From positions 1 through 26,538 of the IMG/VR virus record IMGVR_UViG_3300022925_000148: DNA of 26,538 bases, one strand, 5' to 3'. Source of the DNA: a virus. Below, piece by piece: positions 20,651 through 26,538 of the stretch (positions within the stretch are counted from its first letter, which is position 1; each line of letters starts with the position of its first letter). The position numbers were made by a program, and so were the translations under genes. The notes beneath the pieces are model-generated. The model was given only the letters and a program-made list of their open reading frames with translations. It had not been told where the DNA came from and made no database searches.

Positions 20651-23404
20651 ATGAAAAAATTTAAACAACTAAAAGAAGCAGACGAAAAAAAGGTTGTGTT
20701 CACGTTTGGTAGATTCAATCCACCAACTACAGGACATGAGAAGTTGCTTAAAGCGGCTGACGATATTGCTCGGGCGCAGGGTGCTGACTTGATGGTATTT
20801 CCATCACAGTCCGAGGACCCAAAAAAGAATCCGTTGTCTTTTACTGATAAAGTAAAATTCATGCGTAAGATATTTCGTGCTTACGCTAAAGGCATTAGTG
20901 GTGATAAATCAGTCAAAACATCTTTTGACGCAATCACCAAACTCTATGACATGGGCTACACAAACATTACTATGGTTGTTGGTGGTGACAGAGTTGCAGA
21001 GTTTGATACATTACTAAACAAATATAATGGTGTAAAAGGTCGCCATGGATTCTATGAATTCGAAAATGGTGTACAGATTAAATCCGCAGGCAATCGTGCA
21101 GACCCAGATTCTGATGAAGCAAAACAGATGACTGCCGATTCAATGTCTGCATCTGTTCTACGCAAACTTGCGGCAGATGGTCACTTTGATGATTGGGTAG
21201 ACGAAAAAGGAAAGAAACAAAAAGGTTTCGTTGCGGGTGTACCTGACACAATAGGTGTCACTGATAAGCGTGTACTCTTCAATAAAATTCGTACTGGATT
21301 GAAACTTGCCGCAATCAACGAAATGTTTGAATTACTATTTGACGAAATGCTATTGAGTGAATCGGGTGAACAAATCTCAGAAAAAGCGCCACCAGATGAT
21401 AAGATTCTGAAGTGGACTGAAGACCCTAAAGTTAAAGCATCATTCAAAGACAAGTACGGCGACAAGTGGGCAGAAGTCATGTACGCTACTGCTTGGAAGA
21501 TGTACAACAGCAAAACAAAAGAACAAAATGAAGCATGGAACATTGATGAAGAGTTAGATGAAGATTGGGCTCCAGCAAACATCAATGAACTATTTGCAGA
21601 AGAATTCAAAGACTACACTAAGAAGTCATTTGATATGTTGCGTGAACGTGTAAAACTTACTGAAGAAGGTGAGATTACACAAGCACATCTAAACGCTATT
21701 GAGAAGTATGCAGACAAGTTGTTTGCAAAAGTTGGTATTGACGTAAACTTTACACGACATTTCTTGGACCGTGTGAATGATGCCCGTAACAAAACTCAAA
21801 TTACTAATGCTGAACTAGTTCGTCTGTTCAAGCAGACATACGCACAGTATGGTAAGAAGATTGCTCAACTAGGTCCAGACGCAGAAGCAGTACTTAACGA
21901 TATTAAGACTGATGTAAACATGCCATTCGTACTGAAGTGGGATGATAAGAATCAAGAACTAGACATGGTTGCGAAGACAGTCATGCGTAAGAAGAACTTT
22001 GCAACTTCAAGCACAAAACTACAAGTGCAAGAGTTTGACCCACTAGAAGAAAAGACTGATGATGGTAAAGAGCATTCATGGAAGTCTGAAGGACATTACA
22101 CTGCTGACGGACAAGAGTGGACAGGTCCTCAACACTACAATGATGAAATGCAAATGGTGATGACAGGTTCTGAACCATCTGCTGATAGTGTTCCCTTGTA
22201 CCACTACAAAGAATTACCAAAAGAAATTCGTGCTAAGATTGATGCGGGTTTGAAGACTGAGAAGAAGAAGTTGAAAAATGTTCGTGAAGCATACATTGCA
22301 GAAGTAACATCAAACGACTTGCCACAAATCGGTGATGTTGATGGTGATGGCATTGACGATGACCCATATCAGGATGTTCAAGTACGTTTTGTACCATATG
22401 CAGTGAAGATTAAAGGCTTCCCAGAATTCTTCTTGTGGTCTACAAGCATTTCTAAAGTACGTTCTTCAATTCGTTTGACACTCAAGCGTATGGATGATAT
22501 TGAATCCATTGAGCGTGTTACTGATGCAGAAGTGCGTTCTATTCACAGAAACCGTGCTTACAATCCATCTGAACTTAGAACAAAAGACGATAACCTAAAA
22601 ATACGTCAGGATGCATACTATAGAGAATCTCTCGAATATGGTACTGATGAACTTGTTAAGTCTTACAAGAAAGCAACCCCAGGTGAACTTGAAGAAGCAC
22701 CACAGTGGGTTAAGCAATTTATTTCTCAACTACCTGGTCAAAAAGATAAGTACCAAAAAGCGGCGCAAGCACTAATCAAACTACAACAAGATGAAGACCC
22801 CAAAGGTCGTCATGGTCTTGAATATTGGGCTAGTGAAATGATGCGTTGGACAAGTGGTTCACTTGATGCAAGAACATTAGCAAAGTTTGCGAGAAAGATT
22901 CTTGCTACCGAATCTGTATTTTACGCAGTAGAAAATAATCAACCCCTACACAGTATCTATCGCCCACATTCTGAGATGTACTATGAACTCTTTGATGTTG
23001 CAAGAGAACTAAATGTCGTCTCTGAGGGGTTGGATAAATACTTACTAGAGAGTACTGATATTGGTGAATTTGCTCGTTACGATGGTGAGTACGTCCCTCT
23101 TGATATTCCTCTTGTAGAAGAGTGGATTGATGAAGAGGTCGAACTCAACTCACCGAAGCGTGGTGGTTCTAAGAAGTTCTATGTGTACGTTAAGAATGAT
23201 AAAGGTAATGTCGTAAAAGTTTCATTTGGTGATACTTCTGGTCTGAAAGCAAAGATTGATGACCCAGAAGCAAGAGCATCATTTGTAGCAAGACATGATT
23301 GTGATAACAAGAATGATAAAACAACTCCAGGTTACTGGTCATGCAGACTACCGATGTATGCGAAAGAACTTGGATTAAGTGGGGGTGGGGATTTCTTTTG
23401 GTAA
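20651..23404 (+). CDS. 917-aa multidomain protein: NMNAT-like nucleotidyltransferase plus virion-associated modules
   Basis: N-terminal tag MKKFKQLKEAD with possible site L7-K8-E9|A10. Residues 15-215 are a HxGH-type nucleotidyltransferase: FGRFNPPTTGH (19-29) and SASVLR (166-171, the family's (S/T)xxR motif), as in nicotinamide-mononucleotide adenylyltransferases and cytidylyltransferases. Residues 245-290 hold DPKVKASFKDKYGDKW and EVMYATAWKMYN; residues 363-460 hold FTRHFLDRVNDARN and LDMVAKTVMRKKNF, both patterns recurring in marine phage proteins. A calcium-loop-like DVDGDGIDDD lies at 562-571. The C-terminal 80 residues (KKFYVYVKNDKGNVVKVSFG, RHDCDN, YWSCRL) resemble DUF5872. Possible internal protease sites are IAE|V (551/552) and LEE|A (682/683), between modules. 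AAGGA (20638-20642) precedes the ATG. Confidence 0.78.
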   Translation: MKKFKQLKEADEKKVVFTFGRFNPPTTGHEKLLKAADDIARAQGADLMVFPSQSEDPKKNPLSFTDKVKFMRKIFRAYAKGISGDKSVKTSFDAITKLYDMGYTNITMVVGGDRVAEFDTLLNKYNGVKGRHGFYEFENGVQIKSAGNRADPDSDEAKQMTADSMSASVLRKLAADGHFDDWVDEKGKKQKGFVAGVPDTIGVTDKRVLFNKIRTGLKLAAINEMFELLFDEMLLSESGEQISEKAPPDDKILKWTEDPKVKASFKDKYGDKWAEVMYATAWKMYNSKTKEQNEAWNIDEELDEDWAPANINELFAEEFKDYTKKSFDMLRERVKLTEEGEITQAHLNAIEKYADKLFAKVGIDVNFTRHFLDRVNDARNKTQITNAELVRLFKQTYAQYGKKIAQLGPDAEAVLNDIKTDVNMPFVLKWDDKNQELDMVAKTVMRKKNFATSSTKLQVQEFDPLEEKTDDGKEHSWKSEGHYTADGQEWTGPQHYNDEMQMVMTGSEPSADSVPLYHYKELPKEIRAKIDAGLKTEKKKLKNVREAYIAEVTSNDLPQIGDVDGDGIDDDPYQDVQVRFVPYAVKIKGFPEFFLWSTSISKVRSSIRLTLKRMDDIESIERVTDAEVRSIHRNRAYNPSELRTKDDNLKIRQDAYYRESLEYGTDELVKSYKKATPGELEEAPQWVKQFISQLPGQKDKYQKAAQALIKLQQDEDPKGRHGLEYWASEMMRWTSGSLDARTLAKFARKILATESVFYAVENNQPLHSIYRPHSEMYYELFDVARELNVVSEGLDKYLLESTDIGEFARYDGEYVPLDIPLVEEWIDEEVELNSPKRGGSKKFYVYVKNDKGNVVKVSFGDTSGLKAKIDDPEARASFVARHDCDNKNDKTTPGYWSCRLPMYAKELGLSGGGDFFW

Positions 23405-23652
23405 ATCCATACATAGAAGACAAAGATATTCGAATTTTCTCTTGCCAAACTGAACAAAGTGAGTTAGTATGGCATAGAGACAAGAAAGATAGAACTGTCG
23501 TGATACTTGAGGGTGAGGGTTGGATGTTCCAGCGAGATAATGAACTTCCAATGATTCTCTCAGAAGGCGATGAGATTGAGATTTCATCCTTTGAGTATCA
23601 TAGAATCATCAAAGGTAAGACAGATTTAAAGATTAAAATTAAGGAGCAATAA
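23398..23652 (+). CDS. small cupin-like conserved phage protein
   Basis: 84 residues from TTG 23398, chosen because GGGGGTGGGG (23381-23390) lies 7 nt upstream and homologues I recall begin (M)VNPYIEDKDIRIFS; the frame opens further upstream, but inside the 917-residue gene. The sequence fits a short cupin barrel: LVWHRDKKDRTVVILEGEGW, LPMILSEGDEIEI, FEYHRIIKG and LKIKIKE. Histidines in WHRD and EYHR could bind a metal, as in cupins. Function is unknown; the fold is found in sugar isomerases, dioxygenases and structural proteins. It overlaps the preceding gene by 7 nt and is followed 2 nt later by the next gene. Confidence 0.75.
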   Translation: MVNPYIEDKDIRIFSCQTEQSELVWHRDKKDRTVVILEGEGWMFQRDNELPMILSEGDEIEISSFEYHRIIKGKTDLKIKIKEQ

Positions 23653-23654
23653 CA

Positions 23655-24689
23655 ATGTTTAACGACAAACTAACAAAAGTACTTTCAGGTATCGCTAAAG
23701 ATATTATGGAAGGAAAAACAAAAGCAGAAGCATTTGAAACATGTGCTGACTGCAAAACAGAAAGCAAGTGCATGGCTGAAGGCAAATGCATGGGTGAAGC
23801 ATCCGAAGAAGTAGTCAAAGAAGGTACATGGCATCTGCCAGATACTCCAAAATTGATGGCTGACTTTAAGAAGTTGATGAGCAAGCCAATCAAGTTGGGT
23901 CGTAATGGCGATGATGCTATTGAGGCACTTGGTGCTGTTGTTGGGGATGATGAGTTGTTTGATGACTTGTATGTTGCAGGTAAAAAGAATGCAACGGGTG
24001 ATGCTCGTGATGTTGTTAAGAAGCACATGAAGCGTTTGGGCATCAAAGAAGAAGTTGAACTTGATGAAGAGAAACTTGCTGGTTGGATTGCAATGTTCAA
24101 TGGCAAGCAAGTAGAAATCTACAAAGATAAAGATGCTAAAGACTTGTATAGTGCGAAACTCTTTGCTATCAAGGCATTGAATGTTCCTAAGTCTAAGCAA
24201 GGTCTACTATCAGTTGAACCAGCATACGAAGAAGTTATTAAAGAAGCAGACTTGTCTGAAGCAGTTGATGCAAAGAAAGTTGTCGCACATTTAGTCAAGA
24301 AGGGTAGCAACCCTAAAGACGCAGAAGCAATGGTCAAGAAAGAATTTGACGGTGCAATCAAAGCATACCCAAATGCGCCTGTTGCTAAAATCGCAGATTA
24401 CATTATGACTGTTGCAGAAGCAAAAGATGGCGGCTATACCGTCAAGCACAAAACATTCTCTTCTGCAATTCAACATGCAGTAGAAGTTGCTATGAAGCGT
24501 GGCTACGAAGTAGACGCAGACGATTATGACCGCAAGGTTGCAATGGGTCCTAAGAAGCCTAGCGAAGGTAAAACAAATTCATATTCACTCAAGTTGATGA
24601 AAGATGGGAAAGAGCAACGTAAAGCATTGCAAGTCCAAATCGCAAACTTGGACAACAAGTTCTATGAACTTAACATGTACATTCAATAA
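23655..24689 (+). CDS. conserved multidomain phage protein with internal L/I-x-E|A sites
   Basis: 344 residues. It starts MFNDKLTKVLSGIAKDIMEGKT, followed by a four-cysteine cluster (Cys30, 33, 39, 45) that might bind a metal. A second module (about 60-130) contains DDELFDDLYVAGKKN; a third (140-180) WIAMFNGKQVEIYKDKDAK. Acidic linkers contain IKE|A (197/198), LSE|A (202/203) and VAE|A (255/256), matching the T4 gp21 cleavage pattern. The C-terminal domain (257-344), with AMKRGYEVDADDYD, GPKKPSEGKTNSY and the end LDNKFYELNMYIQ, is one I recall repeated across marine T4-like phage virion-type proteins. AAGGAG (23641-23646) precedes the ATG. Probably processed or virion-associated; biochemical role unknown. 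Confidence 0.7.
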   Translation: MFNDKLTKVLSGIAKDIMEGKTKAEAFETCADCKTESKCMAEGKCMGEASEEVVKEGTWHLPDTPKLMADFKKLMSKPIKLGRNGDDAIEALGAVVGDDELFDDLYVAGKKNATGDARDVVKKHMKRLGIKEEVELDEEKLAGWIAMFNGKQVEIYKDKDAKDLYSAKLFAIKALNVPKSKQGLLSVEPAYEEVIKEADLSEAVDAKKVVAHLVKKGSNPKDAEAMVKKEFDGAIKAYPNAPVAKIADYIMTVAEAKDGGYTVKHKTFSSAIQHAVEVAMKRGYEVDADDYDRKVAMGPKKPSEGKTNSYSLKLMKDGKEQRKALQVQIANLDNKFYELNMYIQ

Positions 24690-24700
24690 GGAAACCCATC

Positions 24701-25132
24701 ATGGCAAACGATACCACAGCAAAACAACTAAATGCAGTTGCACAAGCATACAGAGACATGATGAATAAACAACCAGACGCTGTTGTTGTTGAAACTTCTA
24801 CTCCTACTCCTGCAGCCGCACCTGTGTCTTCTGTCAAATCAACATTGAGTAAAATCAATCAAGTTGCACAAGCATACAGAGACATGCAAGTAAAACCTAT
24901 TATTACAGAAGCAAAGTTTGCAATTCCTGAAGAGATTGCAAAAGAAGATGCATCTGACTTTACTGTTGCCGCTTCTGCCGCTAAAAAAGCAGGCAAGAAG
25001 AAATTCACATTCGGCGGAAAAGAATATCCAGTTACAATTAAAACGGATATCAAAACAGAGTCCGAAGAAGAAAAAACAGTCAAGAAGGGTAATGTAACAA
25101 TTGACCCAGAAGAAAAAGATTCAGAATATTAA
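24701..25132 (+). CDS. small phage protein with repeated VAQAYRDM segment
   Basis: 143 residues. Two copies of a helical segment, LNAVAQAYRDM (10-20) and INQVAQAYRDM (52-62), flank a Thr/Pro/Ala linker. The matching DNA is an exact 25-bp duplication. After the second copy comes IITE|A (68-71), a prohead-protease-like site, then a basic domain AASAAKKAGKKKFTFGGKEYPVTIK (88-112 in total) of a type I recall from marine phage structural proteins, and a charged tail. I infer a leader (1-70) that may be removed from a 73-residue mature part. AAGGAAA (24688-24694) precedes the ATG. Confidence 0.68.
   Translation: MANDTTAKQLNAVAQAYRDMMNKQPDAVVVETSTPTPAAAPVSSVKSTLSKINQVAQAYRDMQVKPIITEAKFAIPEEIAKEDASDFTVAASAAKKAGKKKFTFGGKEYPVTIKTDIKTESEEEKTVKKGNVTIDPEEKDSEY
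24736..24760 (+). repeat. 25-bp direct repeat, copy 1
   Basis: Identical to 24862-24886; encodes VAQAYRDM in both copies. Identity at synonymous positions suggests a recent duplication. Confidence 0.85.
24862..24886 (+). repeat. 25-bp direct repeat, copy 2
   Basis: Identical to 24736-24760, 126 bp apart (42 codons), in the same frame of the same gene. Confidence 0.85.
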
Positions 25133-25143
25133 GGAATTACAAA

Positions 25144-25695
25144 GTGAAAACGCTCAAGGACATACTCAGTGAAGCGAAAGCGGCTGACTTAAATCTGCCG
25201 CAAATCTACTGCGACATGGATATGGTCCTTGTCGATTTTATCGGTGGTGCAAACAAAGCACTTGAAGATGCTGGTTTCGACCAAGCGTTCAATGCTAAAG
25301 GGCAACATAACGAAAAAGATAAAAAGTGGGACATTCTTAAAGGAGTAGACAAATTTTGGTTCAATCTCAAACCTATGTCGGATGGACTCGCCCTGTGGAG
25401 ATTTATCGGAAAGTACAGCCCGTACATTCTATCTACACCAAGCAAGAGGATGCCTACAAGCAAGCCAGAGAAAAAGCAATGGGTTGCAAAAAATCTGATG
25501 ACAAAACCAAAGGGGATTCTACTAGTTCCTCGGGAAGACAAACAAAAGTGGGCAGTAACGAATGGTATGCCTAACATTCTTATTGATGACTATATAAAGA
25601 ACATCAATGAATGGGAAGCAAAAGGTGGCATAGGCATTCACCATACGTCTACAACTAAGACTATTTCTAAACTAAAAGAGTTGGGGTTTAAGTAA
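25144..25695 (+). CDS. HAD-family 5'-nucleotidase with capsid-targeting-like tag
   Basis: 183 residues from GTG 25144, with AAGGAA (25132-25137) upstream. N-terminus MKTLKDILSEAKAAD mirrors T4 MKTYQEFIAEA, including the first three residues and Glu10|Ala11. After it comes a HAD phosphatase: motif I CDMDMVLVDF (nucleophile and acid aspartates), motif II Ser/Thr in YILSTPS, motif III Lys in PREDKQKWA, and motif IV LIDDYIKNINEWEAKGGIGIHH. This order fits 5'(3')-deoxyribonucleotidases, which dephosphorylate nucleoside monophosphates. Tag and enzyme together suggest a packaged enzyme. The stop overlaps the next ATG (TAATG). Confidence 0.85.
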   Translation: MKTLKDILSEAKAADLNLPQIYCDMDMVLVDFIGGANKALEDAGFDQAFNAKGQHNEKDKKWDILKGVDKFWFNLKPMSDGLALWRFIGKYSPYILSTPSKRMPTSKPEKKQWVAKNLMTKPKGILLVPREDKQKWAVTNGMPNILIDDYIKNINEWEAKGGIGIHHTSTTKTISKLKELGFK

Positions 25696-26408
25696 TGGGA
25701 CGATATCTAAATGACGAAAGAATGCATATTGCTCTAGGCAGTCATCCTAAAGTTTCGCATATTCATAAGTTTGGTGCAAGAATTGGAATTGACACTACAT
25801 CCAAAACTATTTGGGATGGTGCTGATGGCATCTATCCTTGGAGCGTATTTGATACACCTAAAGTACTGACTGTTGTTGGTGCTAGTGATACAGGTAAATC
25901 TATTACCGTATCTGGACTTGATGCAAATTACGATAGGGTTGATGAAACTATTGCAGTAGGTGCTACTGGTTCTGTAGAATTCAAGCGTGTATATCGTGCA
26001 GTTGTCGAAACGACAACTAATGCTGGTTTAATCACTGTAACTGCTAGTGGTACAACTGTAATGGGGATTCAACCTGGAAATGCACAAACTCTAATGTGCG
26101 TTTATACAATACCTCGTAACTACACTGGACTCGTCCTAAAGGGTGCCGCTTCTGCCTCCGCAGACAAGGATATGATTATCGAATTCTTTGGTCGTACCCT
26201 AGATGATGAAGGAAACTATAAACCATTTAGGATTCAGCACATTGCTAATATATATCAAAACAACTATGTATATGAATTTGCAATTCCTCTAGCACTGCCA
26301 GAGAAGACTGATTTGGATGTTCGTGTGGTTGGTTATTCACCCGATGCGGGTGCGAAGGTAACTGCCGCATTTGATATTGTATTATACGAAATGGACACAG
26401 ACTATTAA
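25695..26408 (+). CDS. putative virion structural protein
   Basis: 237 residues, beta-rich with many Gly, Thr, Ser and Val (TVVGASDTGKSITVSGLD, VETTTNAGLITVTASGTTVM), typical of phage structural beta domains. The last third (MIIEFFGRTLDDEGNYKPFRI, split here: FFGRTLDDEG and KPFRIQHIANIYQN; LPEKTDLDVRVVGYSPDAG) looks like a conserved receptor- or capsid-decoration-type fold. I recall similar proteins in marine T4-like phages listed only as structural. TAATG overlap with the nucleotidase gene places it in the late cluster. No tag is present at its N-terminus (MGRYLNDERMH), so it is probably not an internal protein. Confidence 0.65.
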   Translation: MGRYLNDERMHIALGSHPKVSHIHKFGARIGIDTTSKTIWDGADGIYPWSVFDTPKVLTVVGASDTGKSITVSGLDANYDRVDETIAVGATGSVEFKRVYRAVVETTTNAGLITVTASGTTVMGIQPGNAQTLMCVYTIPRNYTGLVLKGAASASADKDMIIEFFGRTLDDEGNYKPFRIQHIANIYQNNYVYEFAIPLALPEKTDLDVRVVGYSPDAGAKVTAAFDIVLYEMDTDY

Positions 26409-26410
26409 AA

Positions 26411-26538
26411 ATGAAATTATACAATTTGAACGAGAAGAATGTTCTTCTATACGCTATGCAAAATTATGATAGTCCAGATGTAGAAGAAGATGGTATAAAT
26501 GCTTTCGATGCAGATTGGAAGCACATAAAGTATATTCG
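26411..26538 (+). CDS. conserved hypothetical phage protein, N-terminal part
   Basis: ATG 26411 follows the preceding stop by 2 nt and the frame is open to the window end (42 codons), so the gene is cut. The start MKLYNLNEKNVLLYAMQNYDSP, followed by an acidic segment and DWKHIKYI, resembles a short conserved hypothetical of cyanophages as I recall it. There is no clear Shine-Dalgarno, suggesting coupling to the upstream gene. Function unknown. Confidence 0.65.
   Translation, partial: MKLYNLNEKNVLLYAMQNYDSPDVEEDGINAFDADWKHIKYI

Noticed and set aside
23685-24200. Long minus-strand frames of 155-171 codons
   Set aside because: They lie opposite a well-supported plus-strand gene, have Cys/Phe/Ser-rich shadow composition and lack ribosome binding sites. 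The same holds for 10994-11479 and 21181-21609.
1-26538. Integrase, transposase, toxin-antitoxin pair or CRISPR array
   Set aside because: No corresponding motifs or regularly spaced repeats were seen on either strand.

Overview
The window is part of the genome of a T4-like (Straboviridae/Kyanoviridae-type, marine-style) tailed phage. The evidence is a nearly complete T4 replication core in recognisable order: sliding clamp gp45, clamp loader gp44/gp62, RegA, family B DNA polymerase gp43, UvsX and helicase gp41. Mixed in are accessory genes typical of cyanophage- and pelagiphage-related myoviruses: CobS-like ATPase, Hsp20, ferredoxin, 2OG-oxygenase-like protein, staphylococcal-type nuclease and DUF5664. 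The host cannot be named from the sequence. Eight near-consensus sigma70 promoters point to a bacterium with an ordinary housekeeping sigma factor, probably a proteobacterium. No tRNA, integrase, insertion sequence or CRISPR array was seen.

Layout. 1-1832: C-terminal end of a VWA (CobT-like) gene, a small gene, and a CobS/MoxR-like AAA+ ATPase. 1842-5310: a terminator fused to a promoter, then a tightly packed operon DUF5664 pyrophosphohydrolase - gp45 - gp44 - gp62 - regA - dUTPase. 5306-6736: Hsp20 behind a T4-type late promoter, and a GH19 endolysin. 6746-12777: Sm-like protein, 2Fe-2S ferredoxin, DNA polymerase, a coiled-coil protein, a membrane coiled-coil protein, a thermonuclease homologue and an Ala/Gly-rich repeat protein. 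12785-16551: uvsX, a small gene, helicase gp41, a small gene and a degenerate 2OG-oxygenase-like protein. 16552-16969: no protein gene; a late-promoter motif, a strongly structured candidate RNA with an intrinsic terminator, and a palindrome. 16970-18353: SprT-like metallopeptidase, a hypothetical gene, a 32-residue membrane microprotein and a dCMP-deaminase-like protein, the first two each behind its own sigma70 promoter. 18349-26538: a late-promoter-led cluster of eight genes (the last one cut by the window end) that looks like virion or internal-protein material.

Regulation. Eight sites have the form TTGACA-N17-TAtaaT, always with a 17-nt spacer. Several lie inside coding sequence, directly upstream of gp43 and gp41. 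Three T4-type late motifs (TATAAATA) precede Hsp20, the candidate RNA and the 18.4-26 kb cluster. This gives a clear early/late division.

Most notable: in the 18.4-25.7 kb cluster, four proteins begin with a short tag closely resembling the T4 capsid-targeting sequence, ending in L-x-E|A, the cleavage signature of the T4 prohead protease gp21. They carry apparent enzymes: a KxDG nucleotidyltransferase/ligase-like protein, an NMNAT-like nucleotidyltransferase inside a 917-residue multidomain protein, and a HAD 5'-nucleotidase. Further L/I-x-E|A sites fall at apparent module borders. I infer a set of enzymes packaged in the capsid and injected with the DNA.
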